64,000 nt of DNA from the NCBI RefSeq assembly GCF_004342605.1, contig NZ_SLZL01000015.1:1-64000 (forward strand). Direction: 5' to 3'. Positions 1 through 8,357 of this stretch are shown one piece after another. This DNA is from Caulobacter sp. BK020 (GTDB taxonomy: Bacteria > Pseudomonadota > Alphaproteobacteria > Caulobacterales > Caulobacteraceae). The notes under the pieces were generated by a model, which did not search any database, was not told the DNA's origin, and saw nothing but the letters and a program-made list of their open reading frames with translations. The first letter of the stretch is position 1, and each line of letters begins with the position of its first letter. Made by a program: the position numbers and the translations under genes.

Positions 1-491
1 GCGGCCAGGCCGTCGATCAGGTCGCAGGCCGGGGCCATGTCGTTCTGCTGGCCTGGCCCCAGGATGATGCGGACCGGCAGGCCCAGGGCGTCTACAGACG
101 TGGATCTTGGTTCCAAAGCCGCCGCGCGAGCGGCCAAGCGCCTGGGCGTGCGGTCCCCCCTTTTTCGCCGCGCGCCGGCGGCCTGGGCGTGGGCCCGGAT
201 GACGGTGGCGTCCAGCATCGCCCATTCCAGATCCGGCTCGGCCGCCACCGCCTCGAACAGGCGGTCCAGCACGCCCATCTCGATCCAGCGGTAATACCGG
301 CGCTTGGCCGTCTGGTAGGGGCCAAACCGCTCGGGCAGGTCACGCCACCGGCCGCCCGAGCGCGCCATCCACAACAGCGCGTTCACAAACAGCCGGCCAT
401 TGCTGCGCGGACCCCGCTTGCCCTTGCGCCCGCCCGGCACGAACGGCTCGATCCGAGCCCATTGGTCGTCCCGCAGAACTTCGCCTTCCAA
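1..491 (-). mobile_element. IS5-family transposase, partial and frameshifted
   Basis: The minus strand, read from a TTG at 491, encodes a typical IS5/IS427-type N-terminal region: a DDQWARIEPFVPGGRKG-like start, RSNGRLFVNALLWMARSG, and the first catalytic stretch WAMLDATVIRAHAQAAGAR. An A5G6 run lies at 154-165, and a -1 shift there gives the expected GPHAQALGRSRGGFGTKIHV. The next conserved piece, VDALGLPVRIILGPGQQNDM, lies back in the first frame, so an indel near 93-98 is implied. The element runs off the left edge. The A5G6 run could be the programmed slippage site known in the IS427 group, but the second shift is not explained by that, so this copy is probably inactive. The exact terminal inverted repeat was not identified. 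Confidence 0.8.
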
Positions 492-565
492 CGCCGCCTC
501 CAAAAAGCAGCGTTGAATCAGAACTCCGGCCCAACGGGAATCCTAAATCGTCACTAGAACCTAGA

Positions 566-600
566 GCCGTCCCAACCTGGGGGCCGTCCCAACCTGGCGG
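566..600. repeat. Two tandem 17-bp units beside the IS end
   Basis: The unit GCCGTCCCAACCTGG occurs at 566-580 and again at 583-597, a period of 17 bp, between the IS fragment and the HxlR gene. It may be debris of IS insertion. No function is evident. Confidence 0.6.
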
Positions 601-614
601 CTCGGCCAGCGAGA

Positions 615-1106
615 CTAGCGAACGCCAGGGTCCAGCAAGCGGCGGACAGCGTCGTCGGCGCCCGGACCTGGACGCAGCGCCGCGCGTTCGATCGGCACGT
701 TCTCGCCGGTCTCGGCGTCGACAAGGGTCAAACGCAGCGGGCGCCCGGTTTCGCGATCAACCATCTCCATGGGCACGCCAAAGCCGCTGGCGTCCCACCG
801 GTCGCCCCACTCGCGTAGCGCCACCATGACCTTCCACAGGTCGTGTCCCTTGCCGGTCAGGTGATATTCGTCGCGTGGCGGGCGCTCCTGATACCGCACC
901 CGTTCGACCAGGCCGCCCTCCACAAGGTGCGTCAGCCGCGCCGCCAGCGTGGCCGGCGGGATCCCGGTGCTGGTGCGCAGTTCGTCATAGCGGCGCAGTC
1001 CCAGCGACAAGTCGCGGATCAACAACAACGCCCAGCGATCGCCGACCGCTTCCAACGCGCCAGCCATCGAGCACCGCATTCCGGAGAACGATTTCGCCTT
1101 CATCAC
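615..1106 (-). CDS. HxlR-family transcriptional regulator
   Basis: 163-aa winged-helix regulator. Residues about 12-100 carry the HxlR signature, including VGDRWALLLIRDLSLG, a recognition region with IPPATLAARLTHL, and the wing RPPRDEYHLTGKG. Cys12 sits where many HxlR proteins (for example the YodB type) carry a redox-sensing cysteine. The C-terminal 50 residues resemble the short beta domain found in longer HxlR members. The start is either of two adjacent ATG codons (1106 or 1103). The gene is divergent from the hydrolase/ene-reductase operon starting at 1208, and a perfect palindrome at 1122-1138 lies between them, so it probably represses itself and that operon. The inducer cannot be read from sequence. 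Confidence 0.9.
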   Translation of the reverse strand: MMKAKSFSGMRCSMAGALEAVGDRWALLLIRDLSLGLRRYDELRTSTGIPPATLAARLTHLVEGGLVERVRYQERPPRDEYHLTGKGHDLWKVMVALREWGDRWDASGFGVPMEMVDRETGRPLRLTLVDAETGENVPIERAALRPGPGADDAVRRLLDPGVR

Positions 1107-1121
1107 CGTCGCCCTCTTGTC

Positions 1122-1138
1122 ACTTCAATAATTGAAGT
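1122..1138. promoter_or_regulatory. Perfect palindrome, probable HxlR operator
   Basis: ACTTCAAT-A-ATTGAAGT is a perfect 8-bp-arm palindrome in the 101-bp divergent gap between the HxlR gene and the first hydrolase gene. It is AT-rich in a GC-rich genome and well placed to block both promoters. That it is the HxlR operator is inferred from position and symmetry. Confidence 0.75.
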
Positions 1139-1207
1139 ATATCTCTATCTCATCAAACTGCAAGGGTGCGCGCCGGTGCGCGGACCCTTGCAGACGGGAG
1201 AAAGCGC

Positions 1208-2044
1208 ATGGCCGCTGAGTTGTTTAAGGACACACCCAATCGCTACCTCGAGGCTGGCGGCGTTCGCTTCGCCTACCGAGATCTGGGCCCCCGGACGGGG
1301 ACGCCAGTCGTCATGCTCAACCACCTGGGCGCGACGCTCGACAATTTCGACCCCCGCGTCGTCGATGGCCTGGCCAGCCAGCATCGCGTGGTCGCGCTGG
1401 ACAATCGCGGCGTAGGCGGGTCGAGCGGAAGCGTCCCACGCGACATCGCGGCGATGGCCCGTGACGCGGTCGCCTTCATCCGCGCCATGGGGTTCCAACA
1501 GGTGGACCTGCTCGGTTTCTCGATGGGCGGGTTCGTCGCGCAGCAGATCGTGCTGAGCGAACCCGCGCTCGTACGTCGGCTGATCCTGACCGGCACCGGC
1601 CCGGCCGGCGGAGTGGGCATCGACAAGGTCACCGGCATCTCGGTGCGCGCCATGATCAAGGGCGCGCTGACCTCGAACGACCCGAAGCTCTATCTGTTCT
1701 TCACCAAGACCGCTAACGGCCGTCGCGCCGGCCATGAATTTCTGGCGCGCTTGAAGGAGCGTACCGCCGATCGCGACAAGCCGATCACGCTGGCCGCCTT
1801 TGGGCGCCAGCTCACCGCGATCAAGCGTTGGGCGCGGCAGGCGCGGCAGGATCTGTCCGTCATCACCCAGCCGACCTTCGTGGCCAACGGTGACGACGAC
1901 CGGATGGTGCCGACCGAGAATTCGCGCGATCTGGCCCGCCGCATCGCCGGCGCCAAGCTGGCGATCTACGCGGACGCCGGCCACGGCGGCATCTTCCAAT
2001 ATCACCGCCCCTTCGTGCTGGCCGCGCTCGAATTCCTGCGCTGA
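1208..2044 (+). CDS. Alpha/beta-fold hydrolase (first copy)
   Basis: 278-aa cytoplasmic alpha/beta hydrolase. The nucleophile elbow GFSMGG puts Ser105 as nucleophile. A GDDDRMVP stretch (about residues 228-235) supplies the acid, and His259 in DAGHGG completes the triad. The N-terminal LNHLGATLDNFDP corresponds to the oxyanion-hole loop. The ATG at 1208 is chosen over the upstream in-frame ATG at 1166 because the homologous region starts here and GGGAG precedes it. It is the first gene of a plus-strand operon with a paralogue, an Old Yellow Enzyme and a zinc-free alcohol dehydrogenase/quinone reductase homologue. The substrate (ester, lactone or chloride) is unknown. Confidence 0.88.
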   Translation: MAAELFKDTPNRYLEAGGVRFAYRDLGPRTGTPVVMLNHLGATLDNFDPRVVDGLASQHRVVALDNRGVGGSSGSVPRDIAAMARDAVAFIRAMGFQQVDLLGFSMGGFVAQQIVLSEPALVRRLILTGTGPAGGVGIDKVTGISVRAMIKGALTSNDPKLYLFFTKTANGRRAGHEFLARLKERTADRDKPITLAAFGRQLTAIKRWARQARQDLSVITQPTFVANGDDDRMVPTENSRDLARRIAGAKLAIYADAGHGGIFQYHRPFVLAALEFLR

Positions 2045-2082
2045 CCGCTGATCGCAATCCTTTCCGATCCGGAGTTCTCGCC

Positions 2083-2931
2083 ATGACCGACACCCACATC
2101 ACCGCGCCGACCCGCTTTGTCGACATCGACGGCGACCGCTTCGCCTATCGCCGCTGGGGGCGCGTCGAAGCGGGCCAGCCGCCCTTGCTGCTGATCCAGC
2201 ATTTCCGGGGCGGCATGGACAACTGGGACCCGCTGATGACCGACGGCCTGGCGGCTGGTCGCGAGGTGATCCTCTACAACGGGCGTGGCGTCGCCTCCTC
2301 GTCAGGCGCGCCCCGCAACCGGATCGAGGACATGGCCGACGACATCGCCGCCTTTATCCGGGCGCTGGGTCTGGAACAGGTCGACCTGCTCGGCTTCTCG
2401 CTGGGCGGCATGCAGGCGCAGGACGTGACGCTGCGCCATCCGCGGCTGGTCCGCAAGCTGATGCTGCTCGGCACGGGCCCGCGGGGCGGCAGCTTCGGCT
2501 CCGACGAGCGCGTCCTGCTCCATGCGACCCAGCCGGTTCCGAGCGTCGAGGATTTCCTGTTCCTGTTCTTTGGCCGCTCGGACGCGGCGCAGCAGGCGGG
2601 CCGCGACTTCTGGGACCGACGTCACCAGCGCGCCGATCAGGATACGCCCAGTTCGCCTGCGGCGATGCAGGCGCAGATGGAGGCCAACGTCGCCTGGCTG
2701 GCGCCGGTCGATCCCGCCGCGCGCCTGGCGCATCTGGGCGCGCTCACCCAGCCGACCTTCATCCTGAACGGCAATGACGACGTGATGATCCCGACCATCA
2801 ACTCGTACGAGATGGCGCAAACCATCCCGAACGCCCAGCTGTTCATCTATCCGGACGCGGGCCACGGCGCCCAGTTCCAGTATCCCGAACGCTTCCTGCG
2901 CCATGTCACCCAGTTCCTGGATGAAGCGTGA
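2083..2931 (+). CDS. Alpha/beta-fold hydrolase (second copy)
   Basis: 282-aa paralogue of the preceding gene with the same architecture: nucleophile elbow GFSLGG (Ser106), acid loop NGNDDVMIPT and the histidine loop PDAGHGAQFQYPERF. A GGAG ribosome-binding site lies 8 nt before the ATG, and the gene begins 38 nt after the first hydrolase stop. Two adjacent, diverged copies suggest duplication with different substrate preference. The substrate is not deducible. Confidence 0.88.
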   Translation: MTDTHITAPTRFVDIDGDRFAYRRWGRVEAGQPPLLLIQHFRGGMDNWDPLMTDGLAAGREVILYNGRGVASSSGAPRNRIEDMADDIAAFIRALGLEQVDLLGFSLGGMQAQDVTLRHPRLVRKLMLLGTGPRGGSFGSDERVLLHATQPVPSVEDFLFLFFGRSDAAQQAGRDFWDRRHQRADQDTPSSPAAMQAQMEANVAWLAPVDPAARLAHLGALTQPTFILNGNDDVMIPTINSYEMAQTIPNAQLFIYPDAGHGAQFQYPERFLRHVTQFLDEA

Positions 2932-2969
2932 TCGCGTCCGCCCGCTAGGTTTCAAGTGAGAGATCGAGA

Positions 2970-4064
2970 ATGACCAGCAACGCCCTGTTCGAACCCTACG
3001 CTCTTGGCGACCTGACGCTCGCCAATCGCATCGTGATGGCCCCGCTGACGCGCAACCGCGCGGGCGCCGGGTTCGTCGCGACCGACCTCATGGCCGAATA
3101 CTACGCCCAGCGCGCCACCGCAGGCCTGATCATCTCGGAGGCGACGCAGGTGTCGCGCCAGGGCCAGGGCTACCAGGACACCCCCGGCCTCTACACGCCC
3201 GAACAGGTCGAAGGCTGGCGCAAGGTGACGGACGCCGTTCACGCCAAGGGCGGCCGAATGTTCGCTCAGCTCTGGCATGTCGGCCGGGTCAGCCACGTCG
3301 ACCTGCAAGAAGGCGGAGCCGCGCCCGTCGCCCCCTCGGCGATCCGCGCCCAGACCAAGACGGTGGTCAACAACGCCTTCGTCGACGTGTCCGAACCCCG
3401 CGCCCTGGCGCTGGACGAGTTGCCCGGCATCGTCGAGGACTTCCGCAACGCCGCGCTCAACGCCATCAAGGCGGGCTTCGACGGGGTCGAGGTGCATGGC
3501 GCCAACGGCTATCTGCTCGACCAGTTCGCCAAGGACGGCGCCAATGTCCGCACGGACGCCTATGGCGGTTCGGTGGAGAACCGCGCCCGGCTGATGATCG
3601 AGGTGACCGCGGCGGTGGCCGAGGCGGTCGGCGCCCACCGCACCGGGGTGCGGATCTCGCCCGTCTCGCCGGCCAACGGCGTCTCGACCAGCGATCCGCA
3701 GTCGCAGTTCGACTACATCGTCGACCGTCTGAAGGCGCTGGGTATCGCCTACATCCACGTCGTCGAGGGCGCGACGGGCGGCCCGCGCGATGTCGCCCAG
3801 TTCGACTTCGACTCGCTGCGCAAGCGCTTCGACGGCGCCTACATCGCCAACAACGGTTACGACCTGAAACTCGCCAGGGCGCGGCTGGCCGAGGGCAAGG
3901 CCGATCTGTTCGCCTTCGGACGCCCGTTCATCGCCAATCCCGACCTAGTCGAGCGCCTGAAGGCCGGCGCGCCGCTCGCCGACCTCGATCCGGCGACGCT
4001 CTATGGCGGCGGGGCCAAGGGCTACACCGATTATCCCACCGCGACCGCCACCGTCGCCGCCTGA
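2970..4064 (+). CDS. Old Yellow Enzyme family alkene reductase (NemA-like)
   Basis: 364-aa FMN-dependent ene-reductase of full family length. The N-terminal NRIVMAPLTRNRA, the HxxN substrate-binding pair at His176/Asn179 followed by Tyr181 (HGANGYLLDQF), DAYGGSVENR, and the C-terminal phosphate-binding FGRPFIANPDL are all present. The family reduces activated C=C bonds of enals, enones, maleimides and nitro compounds with NAD(P)H. It lies in an operon under a probable HxlR repressor, a context typical of electrophile detoxification. GAGAG precedes the ATG. Confidence 0.93.
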   Translation: MTSNALFEPYALGDLTLANRIVMAPLTRNRAGAGFVATDLMAEYYAQRATAGLIISEATQVSRQGQGYQDTPGLYTPEQVEGWRKVTDAVHAKGGRMFAQLWHVGRVSHVDLQEGGAAPVAPSAIRAQTKTVVNNAFVDVSEPRALALDELPGIVEDFRNAALNAIKAGFDGVEVHGANGYLLDQFAKDGANVRTDAYGGSVENRARLMIEVTAAVAEAVGAHRTGVRISPVSPANGVSTSDPQSQFDYIVDRLKALGIAYIHVVEGATGGPRDVAQFDFDSLRKRFDGAYIANNGYDLKLARARLAEGKADLFAFGRPFIANPDLVERLKAGAPLADLDPATLYGGGAKGYTDYPTATATVAA

Positions 4065-4121
4065 CAAACCGCTCGTCGGGCCGCATCATGAGTGCGGCCC
4101 GACGGGACAAGGAGACGCCTG

Positions 4122-5120
4122 ATGAAGGCCCATATTCTCGACCGCTATGGCAAGGGGCAGTCGCTCCGCCTGGGAGACTGGCCCGACCCCGTCGCGGGGC
4201 CGGGCCAGGTGCTGGTGGACATTCGCGCCGCCGCGCTCAACGTGCTGGACGCCAAGATCCGTGACGGCGCGTTCAAGCCGATCCTGCCCTATCGCCCGCC
4301 CTTCGTCCTCGGCCACGATCTTGCCGGCGTCATCACCGGCGTCGGGCCGGGCGTGTCGCGATTCAAGGTCGGCGACGAAGTGTTCGCGCGGCCCCGTGAT
4401 CACCAGATCGGGACCTTCGCCGAACGGATCGCGGTCGCCGAGGCCGATCTGGCGCCCAAGCCCGCCGGCCTTTCGATGGCGCAGGCCGCGTCGCTGCCGC
4501 TGGTCGCCCTGACCGCGTGGCAGGTGCTGGTCGAGGTCGCCCGCGTCAAGCGCGGCGACAAGGTGATGATCCACGCCGGCTCCGGCGGGGTGGGCACGAT
4601 CGCGATCCAGCTGGCCAAGTCTCTGGGCGCGACGGTCGCGACCACCACCAGCGCCGGCAATGCGGAGTTCGTCCGCGGTCTCGGCGCCGACGTTGTGATC
4701 GACTACAAGACCCAGGACTTCGCCGAACGTCTATCGGGCTACGATGTCGTGCTCAGCAGCCTGGAGGACGGGACGCTGGAACGCTCGCTGAAGATCCTGA
4801 AGCCGGGCGGCAAGCTGATCTCCATCTCCGGTCCGCCTGATCCCGCCTTCGCTCGGGCCCAGGGCATGAACTGGATGATGCAGCAGGTCATGGGGCTGCT
4901 GAGCCGCAAGATCCGGCGTGAGGCCGCGCGCCATCAGGTCGACTATTCCTTCCTGTTCATGCGGGCGGACGGCGGCCAGCTCGCCCAGATCGCGGCGCTC
5001 GTCGACAGCGGCGCGCTGCGCCCGGTCGTCGACCGTGTCTTCGCGTTCGACGCCTTGAACGACGCCATGGCCTATCTCGCGACCGGGCGCGCCAAGGGCA
5101 AGGTCGTCGTCACGCGATAA
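4122..5120 (+). CDS. NADP-dependent quinone oxidoreductase/alcohol dehydrogenase (MDR family)
   Basis: 332-aa medium-chain dehydrogenase/reductase. A GroES-like N-terminal half (FVLGHDLAGVITGVG, about residues 61-75) is followed by a Rossmann domain with the HAGSGGVGTIAIQLAK nucleotide-binding motif at about 151-166. The structural zinc cysteine cluster is absent, as in the quinone oxidoreductase/zeta-crystallin branch. The ATG at 4122 is preferred over 4092 because AAGGAGA lies 6-12 nt upstream and homology begins with MKAHILDRYG. It is the last gene of the operon and likely acts on quinones or reactive carbonyls alongside the ene-reductase. Confidence 0.9.
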   Translation: MKAHILDRYGKGQSLRLGDWPDPVAGPGQVLVDIRAAALNVLDAKIRDGAFKPILPYRPPFVLGHDLAGVITGVGPGVSRFKVGDEVFARPRDHQIGTFAERIAVAEADLAPKPAGLSMAQAASLPLVALTAWQVLVEVARVKRGDKVMIHAGSGGVGTIAIQLAKSLGATVATTTSAGNAEFVRGLGADVVIDYKTQDFAERLSGYDVVLSSLEDGTLERSLKILKPGGKLISISGPPDPAFARAQGMNWMMQQVMGLLSRKIRREAARHQVDYSFLFMRADGGQLAQIAALVDSGALRPVVDRVFAFDALNDAMAYLATGRAKGKVVVTR

Positions 5121-5239
5121 GCCTGAGACCAGGATCGCCTGGGTCCGACAGACGTCCGCGCGACGCCATCAAGGCGTCGAACGCGACCGGACCCGGGCGG
5201 ACGCTCGGGAACCCGCTGACCTTGGGGCTTCCCGCCCCC

Positions 5240-5683
5240 TCAGGCCTTCCGGTCCCTCCACCGCCCCCATCCCGCCTGGACCACGCCGACCGCGAAGGCC
5301 GCCAGCTGGGCGTCGCTCCACAGGTAGTAGGCGGAGAAGAAGCCCCACTGCATCAGGGTGCGGTCGATGATGAAGGCCACGTGGGTCAGCACCACCAGGA
5401 GCTGGAAGGCGGTCATGAACAGGATCCAGACGCGCCGCTCGAACGTGCACAGGGTGATCAGGACCAGCAGGTAGATGAGATCGACCGTGAAGATCCCCCA
5501 CTGCACCGCCGCGCGGTCGGGCGACTGGACGGCGGCCGACAGGAACCAGGCGACGACGGTGACCAAGGCCAGGCCGCGCTCCAGGCGTCGGCCCACCAGC
5601 AGGGCCAGGGCGCAGATCGCCAGCATGACCATGGCGGCGATCTGGGTCGGCAGGATCGAGAAGAAGTTGGAAAAGGAAAACAT
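5240..5683 (-). CDS. Integral membrane protein of unknown function
   Basis: 147 aa with about four hydrophobic helices (roughly residues 10-30, 38-52, 62-85 and 88-108) and a charged C-terminus (WGRWRDRKA). Helix 3 contains DLIYLLVLITLC. No enzyme motif is recognised. The minus-strand start follows a GGGGGCGGC tract. A function is not assigned. Confidence 0.7.
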   Translation of the reverse strand: MFSFSNFFSILPTQIAAMVMLAICALALLVGRRLERGLALVTVVAWFLSAAVQSPDRAAVQWGIFTVDLIYLLVLITLCTFERRVWILFMTAFQLLVVLTHVAFIIDRTLMQWGFFSAYYLWSDAQLAAFAVGVVQAGWGRWRDRKA

Positions 5684-5751
5684 GCCGCCCCCGCGCCAGG
5701 AGCGACATGTGTCTCACGAATCGCGGCCAGGCCAAGGGCCTCGGCGGCGGC

Positions 5752-6096
5752 TCAGGCGCTCTTGACCTCGTGCAGGTGGCCGGTGCGCGGCACGTCGCCG
5801 TCGGTCTTGTCGCCGCCGCCCACCAGGGTGACACGGCGCAGCCCGACCTGGTCCCTGGCTTCCGCCAGCGCCGCGTGGGCGGCGATCAGCGAGCGGCGGG
5901 CGCTGGCCATGCCCGAGGCGGCTTCCAGCACGCGGTCGACGGCCTGCTGGCCGACGCCGGCCGCCAGACCGGCCTCGAGCCGCGCGCGCGGCATGGCGGC
6001 GATCAGGTCGCCCATCAGGGCCAGGGTAGTGTCCACGGCCTCCTCGGTGGTGAACAGGTGATTGGCCAGACGCTCGGCGACGATACGGCGTTTCAT
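5752..6096 (-). CDS. Conserved hypothetical protein, helical
   Basis: 114 aa, alanine-rich and probably mostly helical, beginning MKRRIVAERLANHLF. It resembles small lineage-specific proteins that end in a basic, glycine-containing tail (VTLVGGGDKTDGDVPRTGHL). No signal peptide, membrane helix or catalytic motif is visible. It lies upstream of the minus-strand membrane protein at 5240-5683, with only 68 bp between them. Confidence 0.65.
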   Translation of the reverse strand: MKRRIVAERLANHLFTTEEAVDTTLALMGDLIAAMPRARLEAGLAAGVGQQAVDRVLEAASGMASARRSLIAAHAALAEARDQVGLRRVTLVGGGDKTDGDVPRTGHLHEVKSA

Positions 6097-6179
6097 GTGA
6101 CGGTGCTCCCCCAGCGCCCGAAGGCGCGTTGCTGATGACGGACGCCTCGGCGCCCGTCGCGGGGTTCAGCCCGCAGGGT

Positions 6180-6338
6180 TCAGCCGTGACGCAGGACTTG
6201 GAAGAAATGGGCGACCTGCCGGGTCCCCAGGAGGCCGCCGACCAGCAGGCTGCAGGCGGCGGCGATGGCGAGGACGAACAGCAGGCGGACGGCGGGGCTC
6301 AGGACATGGTCGTACCCTCCGCCCAGGCTTCGTGCCAT
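6180..6338 (-). CDS. Possible small single-pass membrane protein
   Basis: A 52-aa frame beginning MARSLGGGYDHVLSP and containing one strong hydrophobic helix (AVRLLFVLAIAAACSLLVGG). It starts inside the end of the 123-aa gene (40-nt overlap), as in translationally coupled genes. It is in the same frame as the LuxR-type ORF, so it could instead be the tail of that protein. Confidence 0.4.
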   Translation of the reverse strand: MARSLGGGYDHVLSPAVRLLFVLAIAAACSLLVGGLLGTRQVAHFFQVLRHG

Positions 6339-7037
6339 TTCGTGTGGAAGGCCTCGTCCAGCAGCGTGGCCGTGATGATCAGGATCTCGCGCAGCACCAT
6401 CTCCGGCGGCTTGGGCCCCGCCTCCTTGCGCACCGCCGAGACCAGATCCCGGACCATCGGCGACAAGGCGTCCGGCGCCAGGTCCCGCAGCTGGCGCTCC
6501 AGCTCCGTCCAGGCGAAGCCCGGCATCGGCGGCCGGTTCGCCTGCCGCGGCCAGTCCTGCTCGAACTGGGCCGCCGCCTCGCGCACCTGCAGCGCCCGGC
6601 GCACCAGCAGGCCCAGGCGGGTCTCCGCCAGGCTGGTCGCCTCGTTGTCGTTCACCACGCTGATGTTCACGATCTTGGTCCGTCTCTCGGAATGTCGAGA
6701 CGGCATCGGACGGCGTTGGCGGGATCGGCGACAGTCCCATTGAGTCGCTGTGGGATTCAGTCCCATAGCCGGGAGGGCCGCCCTTCGGGGTCGCGCGGGC
6801 GGCGGGCGGCGGACCAGGGTCGTGGGCGACCAGCACCCGGGCCGCGGCCCGCCGGCCGCTGACGCCCAGCTTGCGGCACGCGCTTTCGACCAGGGCGTCG
6901 GCGCGCGACTTGGACACCCCCATCAGCGGGCCGATTTCCTTGGACAACCTGTGTTCGGCCACCCAGCGGAGGGCTTCCCGCTCTCGTTGAGTGAGCAGCT
7001 CGATATTGGGCGCCGGAGGGGTCGAGGGCCTGTCCAT
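6180..7037 (-). CDS. LuxR/GerE-type helix-turn-helix regulator, 3' end uncertain
   Basis: From an ATG at 7037 the first 75 residues form a GerE-type DNA-binding domain: LTQREREALRWVAEHRLSKE, then MGVSKSRADALVESACRKLGVSGRRAAARVL. There is no receiver or ligand domain. The next in-frame stop is at 6180, giving 285 aa, but from about residue 115 onward the composition is Gly/Ala/Pro-rich and overlaps the 123-aa gene in another frame, so much of the tail looks like non-coding read-through. The frame ends in a good transmembrane helix, so a membrane-anchored regulator is possible. It is divergent from the XRE regulator at 7155. Confidence 0.55.
   Translation of the reverse strand: MDRPSTPPAPNIELLTQREREALRWVAEHRLSKEIGPLMGVSKSRADALVESACRKLGVSGRRAAARVLVAHDPGPPPAARATPKGGPPGYGTESHSDSMGLSPIPPTPSDAVSTFRETDQDREHQRGERQRGDQPGGDPPGPAGAPGAAGARGGGPVRAGLAAAGEPAADAGLRLDGAGAPAAGPGAGRLVADGPGSGLGGAQGGGAQAAGDGAARDPDHHGHAAGRGLPHEMARSLGGGYDHVLSPAVRLLFVLAIAAACSLLVGGLLGTRQVAHFFQVLRHG
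6299..6670 (-). CDS. Conserved hypothetical protein, cytoplasmic
   Basis: About 123 aa from a GTG at 6670 (VNISVVNDNEATSLAETRLG onward); the open frame extends to 6766, but the extra N-terminus is low-quality. It is predicted all-helical with regions such as RALQVREAAAQFEQDW and LREILIITATLLDEAFHTKWHEAW. Its codon use looks more natural than that of the LuxR-type frame running through the same DNA. Function unknown. Confidence 0.6.
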   Translation of the reverse strand: MNISVVNDNEATSLAETRLGLLVRRALQVREAAAQFEQDWPRQANRPPMPGFAWTELERQLRDLAPDALSPMVRDLVSAVRKEAGPKPPEMVLREILIITATLLDEAFHTKWHEAWAEGTTMS

Positions 7038-7154
7038 CAGCTCGAAAACGATTGTCGCCGGCGCCCGACGCGCCGCATACGGTGCAAGAATGCATTGCGG
7101 TCGGCCAAGGCCAAGCCGATAGTTCTGAAATCGCCATTTCAGCGGGGGACGGCT

Positions 7155-7544
7155 TTGGAAACGCCGACGGGTCCAGATCCTATCGATGTCGCGGTGGGCA
7201 CCCGCATCCGGGTCCAGCGACGCCACATGAAGATCAGCCAGGACGAGCTGGCCCAGGTGCTGGGCCTGACCTTCCAGCAGGTCCAGAAGTATGAGCGGGG
7301 CACCAACCGGGTCTCGGCCTCGATGCTGGTGCGCATCGCCGCCAAGCTGCAGACCACGGTGGGCAGCCTGGTGGGCGAGGACGTGGTGGCCGAACAGGAC
7401 GTGGCCATGCTGACGGCGCTGTCCACGCCAGGCGCCATCGACCTGCTGCGCGCCTACGGCCAGGCCACGCCCAAGGGCCGCAAGGCGATCCTCAACGTCG
7501 CCAGGACCCTGGTCGAGCCGGACGAGACGGCCGACGTCGCCTGA
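7155..7544 (+). CDS. XRE-family helix-turn-helix regulator
   Basis: 129 aa from a TTG start at 7155, preceded by GGGGGAC. The HTH_3 domain covers about residues 14-68, with helix-turn-helix ISQDELAQVLGLTFQQVQKYERG. The C-terminal part (TPGAIDLLRAYGQATPKGRKAI) is typical of the small alphaproteobacterial XRE proteins of the Caulobacter type. It has a divergent LuxR-type neighbour. Targets are unknown. Confidence 0.85.
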   Translation: METPTGPDPIDVAVGTRIRVQRRHMKISQDELAQVLGLTFQQVQKYERGTNRVSASMLVRIAAKLQTTVGSLVGEDVVAEQDVAMLTALSTPGAIDLLRAYGQATPKGRKAILNVARTLVEPDETADVA

Positions 7545-7589
7545 TCTGGCCGGGGATATCGCGGCGAGGGCGTGTCCCCGTCCCCAATC

Positions 7590-8357
7590 CTAGGCCGCTC
7601 CCGCCTCGAGCCGTTCGATCCCCTTCACCCCGACCTCGACAAGCGCCGCGACCAGCGCCTCGACCGCCGTGTCGACCTCGGCCAGGTCGCGCCCGCGGAT
7701 CACCAGGCTGGCGCCGTAGACATCGGGCGGGGCGAAGAACGGATAGCTGCCGATCGACAGATCCGGATGGGCCTTGGCCACCGCTTCCAGCGGCGCGGCG
7801 ATCGTGCCCTCGCCCGTGCCGGTGACGCGGACGGTCTTGCTGATCACCACCGCCCCGGTGCGCAGGCGCGGGCCGACGTCGTCGAGCATGCCGCGCATGA
7901 TCGCCGGCACCCCGGCCAGCACGAAGACGTTGCCGATCTGGAAGCCCGGCGGCCCCTGCACCGGGTTCTTCACCAGGGTCCCGCCCTCGGGCACGTGGGC
8001 CATGCGGCGGCGGGCAGCGTTGGGCTCGCCCCAGCGCTCGCGCAGCATGGCCATGATCTCGGGATGCTCGGGCGCCGTGACGCCGAACGCCTTGGCCACC
8101 GAATCGGCGGTGATGTCGTCGTGGGTGGGGCCGATGCCGCCGGTGGTGACGACGTAGTCGTAGCGGGTCCGCAGGGCGTTGACCGCGTCGACGATCTCCT
8201 GCTCGACGTCGGGCACCACCCGCGCTTCGCACAGGTCGACGCCGTAGGTGGCCAGGTACTTGGCGATGGCGTTGAGGTTCACGTCCTGGGTGCGGCCCGA
8301 CAGGATCTCGTCGCCGATGATCAGAACCGCCGCCGTCACGCGTTCGCTGGCCGTCAT
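7590..8357 (-). CDS. Molybdopterin-binding/CinA N-terminal domain protein
   Basis: 255 aa. An N-terminal MoCF-binding domain (about residues 8-175) is recognisable by AAVLIIGDEILSGRTQDVN, the VVTTGGIGPTHDDIT loop and FVLAGVPAIMRGMLDDV. These match the N-terminal half of CinA (competence/damage-inducible protein A, an ADP-ribose pyrophosphatase/NMN-linked family). The C-terminal nicotinamide-nucleotide amidase domain of full CinA is absent. The last 80 residues form a separate small domain common in stand-alone members. It is a single gene convergent with the XRE gene. Confidence 0.88.
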   Translation of the reverse strand: MTASERVTAAVLIIGDEILSGRTQDVNLNAIAKYLATYGVDLCEARVVPDVEQEIVDAVNALRTRYDYVVTTGGIGPTHDDITADSVAKAFGVTAPEHPEIMAMLRERWGEPNAARRRMAHVPEGGTLVKNPVQGPPGFQIGNVFVLAGVPAIMRGMLDDVGPRLRTGAVVISKTVRVTGTGEGTIAAPLEAVAKAHPDLSIGSYPFFAPPDVYGASLVIRGRDLAEVDTAVEALVAALVEVGVKGIERLEAGAA

